Positions 45,461 through 54,189 of a DNA stretch of 64,000 nt are shown piece after piece. The position numbers and the translations under genes were made by a program. The first letter of the stretch is position 1. Each line of letters starts with the position of its first letter. The notes under the pieces are model-generated. The model was not told the origin of the DNA and searched no databases. It saw nothing but the letters and a program-made list of their open reading frames with translations. This DNA is from Flavobacterium sp. xlx-214 (GTDB lineage: Bacteria > Bacteroidota > Bacteroidia > Flavobacteriales > Flavobacteriaceae), in contig NZ_CP059431.1 in NCBI RefSeq assembly GCF_013874595.1, positions 2,046,001 to 2,110,000 of the forward strand. The letters are read 5' to 3'.

Positions 45461-46732
45461 ATGAAAACAATAAAAAAAATTGTTCAAGTATTTTTCTTTT
45501 TTTATTTCCTTTTTAATTATACATATTCACATAGCCAAATAATTGATCCAGTAAATTGGAATTGCGAAGTAAAAGTAATTGACAAAAAAAATGTTAAACT
45601 TATTTTCAATGTTGAATTAGAAGAAGGATGGCACTTGTATACAACAAAAAGTGAAATAGGTGGAGGTGAACCATTAAAATTATCATTTGAAAATTTAGAG
45701 AACAACTATAAGTTAAATGGTGATATTGTTGAATTGAACACCCAAAGTGAATTTAGTGATATTTTTGAGGTCACTGAAATTTTTTTTTCCACAAATGGAA
45801 CCATTGAACAGTCCGTTATACTAGAAAATGATAATTTAGAAACTATACAAGTAGCAATAAATTATCAAGTATGCAAAGATGCTTGTATTCAAGATTTAAA
45901 ATTATTTGAATTTAATCTTAAAAATAGATCTGTAAAAATAGTATCCCAATTCTCACAAGATAAAGCAAAAATAAAAAAAGTAGAAGAAAACATCAATAGC
46001 AAACCTAGACGTTTTTTTTTGTTAGAATTGGTATTCATTGTTTTATTATTAATAACCTATTCTTTTAATTGCTTTTCAGATAAAAGGAATATTTTTAAAC
46101 TATTTGTATTTGTAGCCATAAATGCATTGGTGATTTTTTTGAATTTTAAGTTGCAAGTTTCATTAGTTTTCGTTATAATTACAATAATTATAGTAACCTT
46201 TATTTTAATATTTCATATTATACTTTTGATAAAATATAATAAAAAAGTTTTGGATAAAGGTGATGCTTTTTTTATTGGTGGAATAGTCATAATAATGACT
46301 GTTTCTAATTCAATTTATGAAACAGGTAGATTTGGATGGTTAGAGTCTTTTTATTATTTTGTACCATTGGTATTTTCTACTATTTTAGGAAAATTTTTGT
46401 CTAGTAAAAAATATATTTTAGATAAAAGAACTCAGGTAATTATAACTGTTTTTTTATACATAGTATTATTACTTTATATTTTGAAATTATTGAATATTTT
46501 CATGCCAAATATGAGTTTAGACAACAAGCAGATTATCAATTCGTTATTAATAGTTTCTCTTTTATTTGCTGTTTCAATTGTACTTAATTTCGTAAAATTA
46601 GTTAATACTGATGAAAATAGAGTTAGAGTAAGTGAACTATTCTTAGCTCTTATTTTACTAATATTTGCAATATATTTGTTACCAAGCTTATGGGGAGCAC
46701 CTGTTACTAAATTTAATTTTTTATTGAACTAA
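45461..46732 (+). CDS. DsbD N-terminal-domain membrane protein
   Basis: 423 residues. After a signal peptide, residues 30-155 resemble the DsbD alpha domain, with GWHLYTTKSEIGGGEPLKL and the redox pair C138-x3-C142 in YQVCKDACIQD. Eight membrane helices follow in about 185-415, but they lack the usual cysteines of the DsbD channel. It therefore could pass thiol reduction or oxidation between membrane and periplasm only through the outside domain. The context between a cysteine peptide and a VKOR/thioredoxin protein fits a disulfide-handling role. Confidence 0.65.
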   Translation: MKTIKKIVQVFFFFYFLFNYTYSHSQIIDPVNWNCEVKVIDKKNVKLIFNVELEEGWHLYTTKSEIGGGEPLKLSFENLENNYKLNGDIVELNTQSEFSDIFEVTEIFFSTNGTIEQSVILENDNLETIQVAINYQVCKDACIQDLKLFEFNLKNRSVKIVSQFSQDKAKIKKVEENINSKPRRFFLLELVFIVLLLITYSFNCFSDKRNIFKLFVFVAINALVIFLNFKLQVSLVFVIITIIIVTFILIFHIILLIKYNKKVLDKGDAFFIGGIVIIMTVSNSIYETGRFGWLESFYYFVPLVFSTILGKFLSSKKYILDKRTQVIITVFLYIVLLLYILKLLNIFMPNMSLDNKQIINSLLIVSLLFAVSIVLNFVKLVNTDENRVRVSELFLALILLIFAIYLLPSLWGAPVTKFNFLLN

Positions 46733-46758
46733 GAAAGTAAATAAAAATTATTAAATTA

Positions 46759-48330
46759 ATGTTAATGGAGAACCTTGTAATTAAATACTTACAAAACAAT
46801 AATTATCATCAGAATGTTATTAATAACTTCAAAGAAAATTATTTTTCTCATCCAAACTATCCAAGTTTATTCTCAGTTACTGACAGTTTAGGATTTTTAG
46901 GTATTGAAAATTTTGCAGTTTCTGTACCAAAAGAACATTTTAGAAAACTGCCTGAAATATTTATAGCTTCTGTTCTTTTAGATAATAAAACAGAGTTTGT
47001 TTTGATTAAAAAAAAGGAAAAAGACATCTCATATGAAAATCAAAATGGACAAATATTAAACATATCTTTTGATGAGTTTAAGATTTTTTGGGACGGAGTT
47101 ATTTTGGTTATTGAAGAGAATGAAACAAAAGAAAATTCTGATTCTTCATTTAGAAGAAATAAAATGATTCGCTTTATAATTCCTTTGATTTTATTATTCT
47201 TTGTGGGATTTTTGAATCTGATAGATACACAAATGCTTTTTTTGAATTACATAACATTTTTGTTACTTTCAATGATAGGGCTTATGTTATCATTTTTTAT
47301 AATTCAAGAATCTTTGGGAGAAGTAAATCCTTTTGTTTCTAAAATCTGTAATAGTTCAAATAAAAATATAGCTTGTGATTTTGTTGTAAAATCAAAAGAA
47401 AGTAAGTTTTTTTTCGCGATCAATTTTTCTGATTTACCAATTGTTTTCTTTCTTTCAAATTTGTTACTGATTTCTTTAAAACCATCTTTTTTTATACAGA
47501 TAGGTTTTTCCTCTCTTCTGTCTGTGCCTGTAATTATATATTCTATTTATTTGCAGAAATTCAAAGTAAGAAAATGGTGTGTTTTATGCTTAGGAGTATC
47601 CGTTATTTTATTATTACAAGCAATGTTTTTTCTTATTTCATACAAACAAATAACTTGGAATATTTATAATTACTCGCAGTATTTTATAATTACTATTATA
47701 ATTTGGTTGATATGGAAAGCAGTTGAAAAAGCTCTTGTCAATAAAAATAAAATGGTTTCAAAAAACACAATATTATCCCGATTCAAACGAAAATTCGAGG
47801 TATTTGAATTTCTATTAAATAATAATTCCGTTAGTGAAGACATTCAAACATTGAATGGAATTATTATAAACAAGCAACTAAACCCGATTAAGCTAAGATT
47901 ATTTCTAAGTCCGAGTTGCGGACATTGTTACACAATTTATAAAGAAGGAATAAAACTTGCAAAAAAATACCCTGAAAAAATTACTATAGAGATATTGTTC
48001 AATGTAAATATCCAAAATACAGAAAATCCTTTTATCTCTGTCGTTGAAAGTTTACATGAAATATTCATATCTAAAAAAGAAGACATTTTAAATACTCTTG
48101 ACGATTGGTATCTTAAAGAAATGACATTAGAAAATTGGCTTAGAAAATGGAAACAAACACAAATTTCAACAACAACAAGAACAGAATTAGAAAAGCAACA
48201 TCTATTTTGTGTTGAAAATGATTTAAGATATACTCCTATAATTATTTTAGGAAAAAATATGTATCCAGATGATTTTGTGTTGGAAGAACTAAAATATTTT
48301 ATTTCAGATTTGGAAGAAAAAAATGGCTAA
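46759..48330 (+). CDS. Degenerate C39 / VKOR / thioredoxin fusion protein
   Basis: 523 residues in three parts. Residues 1-120 look like a peptidase C39 fold (HPNYPSLFSVTDSLGFLGIEN, then FDEFKIFWDGVILVI) without the DCG catalytic cysteine, so they may bind the leader but not cut it. Residues 135-330 form a VKOR-type four- or five-helix membrane domain, with Cys197/Cys206 in the loop and active site C274-VL-C277. Residues 375-520 are a thioredoxin domain with C387-GH-C390. Such fusions make disulfides outside the membrane. The stop overlaps the exporter start (ATGGCTAA). Confidence 0.8.
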   Translation: MLMENLVIKYLQNNNYHQNVINNFKENYFSHPNYPSLFSVTDSLGFLGIENFAVSVPKEHFRKLPEIFIASVLLDNKTEFVLIKKKEKDISYENQNGQILNISFDEFKIFWDGVILVIEENETKENSDSSFRRNKMIRFIIPLILLFFVGFLNLIDTQMLFLNYITFLLLSMIGLMLSFFIIQESLGEVNPFVSKICNSSNKNIACDFVVKSKESKFFFAINFSDLPIVFFLSNLLLISLKPSFFIQIGFSSLLSVPVIIYSIYLQKFKVRKWCVLCLGVSVILLLQAMFFLISYKQITWNIYNYSQYFIITIIIWLIWKAVEKALVNKNKMVSKNTILSRFKRKFEVFEFLLNNNSVSEDIQTLNGIIINKQLNPIKLRLFLSPSCGHCYTIYKEGIKLAKKYPEKITIEILFNVNIQNTENPFISVVESLHEIFISKKEDILNTLDDWYLKEMTLENWLRKWKQTQISTTTRTELEKQHLFCVENDLRYTPIIILGKNMYPDDFVLEELKYFISDLEEKNG

Positions 48331-50533
48331 AAAGTTTCCTCATTATAAGCAAGCGGACGTTAAAGACTGTGGACCGACTTGTCTTAAAATAATAACTAAA
48401 CATTATAATAAAAGTTTAAATATTCAAACCTTGCGAGAATTATCAGAGACTACTCGTGAAGGGAGTAATCTTTTGACTTTAAGTGAAGCGGCAGAAAAAA
48501 TAGGCTTCCGTACATTAGGTGTTAAGCTATCTTTAGAAAAACTTCTAGAGGCTCCTTTTCCTTGCATTCTCCATTGGAACAAAAATCATTATGTGGTTTT
48601 ATATAAAATTAAAAGCCGAAAATCGAAAATTGAAAAGCTTTATATTTCTGATCCTGCTTTTGGTTTATTGGAGTATACACAAGAAGAATTTTTAAAATTT
48701 TGGATAGGTAATAATGCAGATGAAAATACAGAAGAAGGTATCGCTCTATTGTTAGAACCAACACCAGTATTTTACAAACAAGATTCTTACAATGAAGAAA
48801 AGAAAGAATATAGTATAATTTATCTATCCAAATATTTAATACGTTATAAATCTTTTATTGCACAATTGGTTATTGGTTTGTTGGCTGGAAGTATTTTGCA
48901 GTTAATCTTTCCGTTTCTAACCCAGAGCATTGTAGATGTGGGTATTCAGAACCAAAATATTCACTTTATTTGGTTAGTGCTTATCGCACAGCTTTTTTTA
49001 TTTTTTGGAAAAACAGCTTTAGAGTTTTTTAGGAGCTGGATTATGTTACATCTTTCGACACGAATTAACATCTCATTAATTTCAGATTTCTTTATTAAAT
49101 TGATGAACCTTCCTATTTCATTTTTCGATGTGCGAATGACAGGGGATATTATGCAACGAATTAATGACCATAGCCGGATAGAAAGGATCTTGACTACTTC
49201 TTCGTTGAATGTTTTATTTTCGTTTGTGAATATGCTCATCATGGGAGGAATTCTAGCATATTATAATTTGCAAATATTTACTGTTTTTTTTATAGGAAGC
49301 TTCCTATATTTTGGTTGGATACTGATTTTTCTTAAGCGCAGGGAAACATTGGATTATAAGCGATTCTCTGAAATAAGTCAGGAACAAAGCAAAGTAATGG
49401 AGCTGATCAACGGAATGCAGGAAATTAAGCTTCATAATGCAGAAAAACAAAAACGCTGGGGTTGGGAATATGTACAGGCACGATTGTTTAAAGTTTCTAT
49501 GCAAGGATTGGTTTTGGAGCAAACCCAAAGTATAGGTTCTAATTTCATAAATGAATTAAAAAATATACTCATTGTTTTTCTATCAGCAAAACTAGTTATA
49601 GATGGTGAAATTACCTTAGGGATGATGATGGCAATATCATCTATTGTAGGAAACCTGAACGGTCCAATAATTCAATTGATTGAATTTGTAAGAGAATTAC
49701 AAGATGCTAAAATATCGTTAGCTCGCTTGGGAGAGATTCACGACAAAGAAGATGAAGTACAAAACGAAGATGAAACAATTAAAGACATTCCTAAAAAAGC
49801 AAACATTACTCTTAAAAATATATCTTTTCGATACACTGGTTCTGATCAAATTGTATTAAAAGACTTGAATTTAACCATTCCTGCTAACAAAATTACAGCA
49901 ATAGTAGGTACTAGTGGTAGTGGAAAAACCACTCTTATGAAAATGCTCTTAAAATTTTACGAACCGATTGAAGGAATTGTTAATTATGACCAATTAGACT
50001 TAAAAAATATCTCGCAAAAAACTTGGAGGGCTCATATTGGTTCAGTAATGCAAGAAGGCTACATATTTAACGATACTCTGGCAAATAATATTGCTATTGG
50101 TGTTGATATAATTGATAAAGAACGATTACGATATGCTTCAGATGTAGCTAATATAAAAGATTATGTAGACAGTCTGCCTTTAGGCTTTAATACAAAAATT
50201 GGAATGGAGGGAATAGGAATGAGTACTGGGCAAAAGCAACGTCTTTTAATTGCAAGAGCAGTTTATAAAAACCCTGAAATGTTATTTTTTGACGAGGCAA
50301 CTAGTGCTTTAGATGCCAATAACGAAAAAGAAATTATGGAAAAACTAAATGTTTTTTATAAAAACAAAACGGTTGTGGTAATTGCACATAGGTTAAGTAC
50401 TGTAATGAATGCAGACCAAATTGTTGTTTTAGATAAAGGAAAAATAATAGAACAGGGAACACATATGGAATTAGTAGCTTTAAAAGGGAATTATTACGAA
50501 TTGGTTAAAAATCAACTACAATTGGGAAATTAA
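48323..50533 (+). CDS. Peptidase-containing ABC exporter (PCAT)
   Basis: 736 residues. The C39 peptidase has Q10 and catalytic C16 in KQADVKDCGPTCLKI, His in HWNKNHYVVLY and Asp in ISDPAFG. The membrane domain covers about 165-440. The nucleotide domain has Walker A VGTSGSGKTTLMK (near 528), signature MSTGQKQRLLIARA (near 632), Walker B EMLFFDEATSALD and H-loop IAHRLST. It should cut the leader after Gly-Gly and pump the peptide out, with an HlyD-type adaptor. It is translationally coupled on both sides. Confidence 0.92.
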   Translation: MAKKFPHYKQADVKDCGPTCLKIITKHYNKSLNIQTLRELSETTREGSNLLTLSEAAEKIGFRTLGVKLSLEKLLEAPFPCILHWNKNHYVVLYKIKSRKSKIEKLYISDPAFGLLEYTQEEFLKFWIGNNADENTEEGIALLLEPTPVFYKQDSYNEEKKEYSIIYLSKYLIRYKSFIAQLVIGLLAGSILQLIFPFLTQSIVDVGIQNQNIHFIWLVLIAQLFLFFGKTALEFFRSWIMLHLSTRINISLISDFFIKLMNLPISFFDVRMTGDIMQRINDHSRIERILTTSSLNVLFSFVNMLIMGGILAYYNLQIFTVFFIGSFLYFGWILIFLKRRETLDYKRFSEISQEQSKVMELINGMQEIKLHNAEKQKRWGWEYVQARLFKVSMQGLVLEQTQSIGSNFINELKNILIVFLSAKLVIDGEITLGMMMAISSIVGNLNGPIIQLIEFVRELQDAKISLARLGEIHDKEDEVQNEDETIKDIPKKANITLKNISFRYTGSDQIVLKDLNLTIPANKITAIVGTSGSGKTTLMKMLLKFYEPIEGIVNYDQLDLKNISQKTWRAHIGSVMQEGYIFNDTLANNIAIGVDIIDKERLRYASDVANIKDYVDSLPLGFNTKIGMEGIGMSTGQKQRLLIARAVYKNPEMLFFDEATSALDANNEKEIMEKLNVFYKNKTVVVIAHRLSTVMNADQIVVLDKGKIIEQGTHMELVALKGNYYELVKNQLQLGN

Positions 50534-50534
50534 T

Positions 50535-51846
50535 ATGTCAGACGAAAGAGAAATAGAGCTAAGAAGCGAAGAAGTACAAGATATATTAACCCGTGTCCCT
50601 CATTGGATGATTCGTTGGGGAAATGTCATCATTCTTATTATAATATTGTTTATTTTATTTTTTTCTTGGTTCATTAAATATCCCGATATTGTTAGTACTC
50701 AAGTAACAATAACAACACAAATTCCTCCTGAAAAATTGGTAGCAAAAAGTTCAGGAAGAATTGAAAAGATATTTATTAAAGATAGAGATTCGGTTGCTAA
50801 TAATACTCCTTTAGCTGTAATAGAGAATCCTGCCAGTTATAAAGATGTATTTTTTTTAAAGGAACTTATTGATAGTATTAATACAACTAATGAAACCTTT
50901 GTTTTTTCTATAGATGAGTTACCACCTTTAAATCTCGGTTCTATTGAAAGTGCTTATAGTGTTTTTGAAAAAGATTATATGGCTTATAGATTAAATAAGG
51001 ATTTGGATCCTTATCAAATTGATATAAATGCTAACAATGTTGAAAGCTCTCATCAAAATGAAAGGTTAGTTTTATTAGTAGAGCAAAAGGAAATAGGACA
51101 AAAAGAATTACTATTAAAAAAACAAGAACTTGACAGAAATAAAAAGCTTTATGATAAGGGAGTGATTTCAACACAAGAATGGGAGCTAAAAAATATTGAA
51201 TATTTACAACAAGAAAAGAATATAAATAGTCTGAACTCTCAAATTTCACAGTTGCGCTCTTCGTCAAATGATTTAAATCGGAACAAAAGAAGTAATTTAG
51301 TCAATAAATCTAAAGATGATGTTAGTTTGTTGCGAAATGTAATACTTTCCTTTAATCAACTAAAAAAAGCAATAACAGAATGGGAACTGGCTTATGTACT
51401 TCGCTCTTCTATTTCTGGGCAAGTATCTTTTATGCAGATTTGGACTGAAAATCAAACTATAAATGCAGGTGAAAATGCTTTTGTAATATTACCTAAAATC
51501 CAATCTGATTTTTTAGGTAAAATTAAAGCTCCTATTTTAAACTCTGGAAAAATTAAAGTGGGGCAAGCCAGTTAACATCCGCTTAATAAATTATCCAGAT
51601 CGTGAATTTGGACTTTTAAAAGGAAAAATTAAATCTATTTCGCTGACACCTGATAAGGAAAATAATTTACTAATAGATGTTATTTTACCTGAAGGATTGC
51701 AAACATCCTACAAAAAACAAATTGTATTTCAACAAGAAATGTCAGGTACAGCAGATATTATTACTGAGGATTTAAGATTAATAGAGCGTTTGTTATATCA
51801 ATTTAGAGATCTATTTAGTAGACAAACCGATAGTAAAAGATTATAA
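50535..51846 (+). pseudogene. HlyD family adaptor, frameshifted
   Basis: The first frame gives 346 residues: a cytosolic start, one membrane span (VIILIIILFILFFSWFI), a lipoyl-like region (VAKSSGRIEKIFIKDRDSV), and a coiled coil. It stops right after GKIKVGQAS. Removing one G at about 51567 restores PVNIRLINYPDREFGLLKGKI and continues to a stop at 51846, giving the full adaptor of about 436 residues. The rest of the gene is well preserved, so the shift is young, a sequencing error, or phase-like variation. Without the repair the exporter would lack its C-terminal adaptor domain. The start is 2 bp after the exporter stop. Confidence 0.85.
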
Positions 51847-51866
51847 ATTTAGCTATCAAAATGTTT

Positions 51867-52493
51867 TTACAATAGATTATCCTTTTTCAAGATTTGTATT
51901 AGCTCATGATAGTCATTTACATTAAAGTCTTGAAGCATTTTAGTTATTTTCTTCTGAATTCCACTTTGGCTTAAATTAATGAATTGAGACAACTGACTTG
52001 ATTTGAAACCTTGTGACAAGTACAAAAGTATTTCTCTGCTATTACTATCTAGTAGCGTATTTTTTCTAGTTATTTTTGTAAAGGCTTCTTTTACTTTTGG
52101 TGAATAATAAGGTGCTTTTGTAGCAGTATTCAGTAATTCATTAATTAGTTCTTGATTAAAGTCTATTTTTGAAATAATAGCATACGGATTTACTTTCTTA
52201 TTCATTTCATAAAGAAAAACAGCTTCATCATGAGCAGTAACTAAAATAATCTTACAATTAGGTTGTGCTTGTTGAAGTAAAAGAGCACAATCAGAACCAT
52301 TAAACAAACTTGCAGCATTGTACGGTGGCAAATTATAATCTATTAAAGCAATGTCTACAAGAGTATCAGTAAATAACCAGTTGTAGAACTCTTCACAGTT
52401 TGAAACTTTATAAAAACTGTTCATTTCTGGCTGAAGATACAAAGCATACCCATCAAGTGTCATTAAATGATCGTCAAGTAGTAATATATTCAT
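51867..52493 (-). CDS. LuxR-type response regulator 2 (ICE)
   Basis: 208 residues, a close paralogue of the regulator at 44341. It shows DDH at 7-9, D52 in ALIDYNLPP, the Thr of ILVTAH and the Lys of IISKID, then EILLYLSQGFKSSQLSQFINLSQSGIQKKITKMLQDF as helix-turn-helix. It reads toward the HlyD gene and away from the LytTR gene. Copy B of the 26-bp element is 54 bp before its start. Two such regulators with one kinase in the same locus suggest a branched output. Confidence 0.85.
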   Translation of the reverse strand: MNILLLDDHLMTLDGYALYLQPEMNSFYKVSNCEEFYNWLFTDTLVDIALIDYNLPPYNAASLFNGSDCALLLQQAQPNCKIILVTAHDEAVFLYEMNKKVNPYAIISKIDFNQELINELLNTATKAPYYSPKVKEAFTKITRKNTLLDSNSREILLYLSQGFKSSQLSQFINLSQSGIQKKITKMLQDFNVNDYHELIQILKKDNLL

Positions 52494-52546
52494 ACTAGTT
52501 TAAGCAAAAGATAATTTATTCTGCAACTAATTTAGCGAAAAATAAT

Positions 52547-52572
52547 TTAACAAAGTGGGTACCTACGCTACA
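52547..52572 (+). promoter_or_regulatory. 26-bp regulatory element, copy B
   Basis: TTAAC, AAAGT, GGGTAC, CTAC, GCTACA in the divergent promoter region of response regulator 2 and the LytTR gene. GTTAA at 52574-52578 is a mirrored outer half. The core dyad is weaker than in the other copies. Confidence 0.6.
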
Positions 52573-52594
52573 CGGTTAATATTTTTAAAGTATA

Positions 52595-52602
52595 TAATTT
52601 TG
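52595..52602 (+). promoter_or_regulatory. -7 box of the LytTR gene
   Basis: TAATTTTG matches TAnnTTTG. The centre of element B lies about 44 bp before the predicted start of transcription, a suitable position for activation. Confidence 0.5.
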
Positions 52603-52621
52603 ATGAGTCTATATTTTAGGG

Positions 52622-53338
52622 GTGCAATATTCTTTTGTTGTTATTGGAAATCAAGAAGTTGAAGGGCTGAGGTTAGAGGAGATTTCTTCTTTTTATCCTC
52701 AATATCGTTATTATGGTACTTTTCCAAATGAAAAGAAAACAATTGAGAGTATTTTAAAATTGAAGCCTCACTTGGTTTTTTTTAATGTGGCTTCAGAATA
52801 TGCTGATAATGCCATAACATTTACTGTTTTAAGTGAAATGTTGCAATATTTGAAATGTGTCCCTTATTTTATCGCATTACACAATAGTCCAATTTATTCT
52901 TTAGAAGCAATCCAAAGCGGGTTCTCAGATTACTTAGTCTGTACTGACATACATTCTTTGAGTTTATCGTTGGCGAAGTTTGAAAAAAGAATGCCAATTC
53001 CAATTCAGCAGAGTTTATGCATTAGATCTTATAGTGATTACCAGATTTTAAAGTTTAATGATATCGTTTATTTAAAAGCAGATAATAACAGTACAGACTT
53101 TAAAATGATTAATGGTAAAACGATAACTGCATACAAAACATTGAAATACTACGAAGAAACACTTCCTGTTAATTTTGTCCGAATACACAAAAGCTATATT
53201 GTAAATATTCATTACGTTTCGAGGATCGTTTTTAGTAAATCAAAATGTTTTTTAAATTTTAATGAACAACTTCCCTTTTCGAACTCTTATCGAGTAATAG
53301 TTGAAAATATTCTTGTTCAGAATGGAATCGAACTATAG
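52622..53338 (+). CDS. LytTR DNA-binding protein with inactive receiver
   Basis: 238 residues from a GTG start. Residues 1-120 fold like a receiver but lack the acidic pair at the start (VVIGNQEV) and carry Asn in place of the phospho-Asp (LVFFNVAS). Residues 135-238 are a LytTR domain with FNDIVYLKADNNSTDFKMING, TLKYYEETLPVNFVRIHKSYIVNIHYV and the closing LPFSNSYRVIVENIL. Such regulators often control peptide production. Loss of phosphorylation sites suggests that expression level, not phosphorylation, sets its activity. The -7 box at 52595 supports this start. Confidence 0.82.
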   Translation: MQYSFVVIGNQEVEGLRLEEISSFYPQYRYYGTFPNEKKTIESILKLKPHLVFFNVASEYADNAITFTVLSEMLQYLKCVPYFIALHNSPIYSLEAIQSGFSDYLVCTDIHSLSLSLAKFEKRMPIPIQQSLCIRSYSDYQILKFNDIVYLKADNNSTDFKMINGKTITAYKTLKYYEETLPVNFVRIHKSYIVNIHYVSRIVFSKSKCFLNFNEQLPFSNSYRVIVENILVQNGIEL

Positions 53339-53680
53339 ATAAGATTAGTGATATTCAAATATGAAATTTCTCCATTTTTACAAAATTCTACCAATATTCG
53401 AATTTGAGATTTTAAAAATACGGCTTTTCACCATGTAAATTATTCTTAATCCTAACAGACTAAGGTTGTCCACATGATATACCTTTAAAATCACTGTTAA
53501 GTAGTTGTTTTTCAATTTCTTTGTTAAACACAAAAGGTAGTAATTCAAAGTAGTTATTACTAAAAAAAATAAGAAGTTCAAGAAAGAACATTTTTTGTTG
53601 TGTATGAATCATGCATGGTTCAAACTTGCTTGTAGAAACTGCAGATATACAGGCTTTTCCAACATTTAATTTATTTAAAA
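53339..53680. other. Gap between the LytTR gene and the Gly/Thr lipoprotein
   Basis: 342 bp without a supported gene. It contains the near-palindrome GAATCATGCATGGTTC at 53606-53621. A leftward frame spanning most of the gap also covers the start of the lipoprotein and shows no family feature. Confidence 0.35.
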
Positions 53681-54076
53681 ATGAAAAAGCAATTTTTTGT
53701 AATGGCATTATTATGCCTATCTGCAACATTTGTTTCATGTTCTAACGACGATGAAACTAAATATGAAATCGAAAAACAAGAGGAATTTCAAATAAAGCAA
53801 TTACAAGCTCAGAAAGATACACCTCAAACAAAGTCTACATCTTCTACAAATAGTGATGATCCTGAATCAGGAGGAGAAAATCCAAATGAAGACGAAAATA
53901 ATCCAGAAAGCGGAATTGATCCTGGAAGTGGTACAAATCCGGGGACGGGAGTGGGTATTACTCCAGGAACTGGAACTGGAACAACACCAAATACAGGAAT
54001 AGGTACAACACCAGGTACTGGTAATGGAGATGATGATGATGTTCATATAAAACCTACTAAACCGATAAAACCTTAA
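53681..54076 (+). CDS. Lipoprotein with Gly/Thr/Pro repeats
   Basis: 131 residues. The lipobox LSATFVSC (Cys20) is followed by a charged helix (EIEKQEEFQIKQLQAQKD). Then comes a low-complexity tail with about seven imperfect repeats of the type PGTG-GT (for example TNPGTGVGITPGTGTGTT), an Asp run and basic KPTKPIKP. It is surface-exposed or periplasmic and probably disordered. Its place between the LytTR and kinase genes suggests a link to the peptide (immunity, anchor or sensor), without direct proof. Confidence 0.6.
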   Translation: MKKQFFVMALLCLSATFVSCSNDDETKYEIEKQEEFQIKQLQAQKDTPQTKSTSSTNSDDPESGGENPNEDENNPESGIDPGSGTNPGTGVGITPGTGTGTTPNTGIGTTPGTGNGDDDDVHIKPTKPIKP

Positions 54077-54080
54077 GTTA

Positions 54081-54113
54081 AAAAGAAACCTTAAAAAAAA
54101 GGTTTCTTTTTTT
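54081..54113 (+). terminator. Terminator after the lipoprotein gene
   Basis: AAAGAAACC/GGTTTCTTT with an A-rich loop and a T-run. Confidence 0.8.
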
Positions 54114-54189
54114 ATGTTTTAAGATATAGTTCGTTAATTTGTTTCGCAAGGGATTGTTATTTTTAGATACCGTTAAAATTTTTTTTTAA

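Noticed and set aside
53460..53738. 92-codon minus-strand ORF over the lipoprotein start
   Set aside because: It overlaps a well-supported lipoprotein gene and shows no domain or signal peptide.
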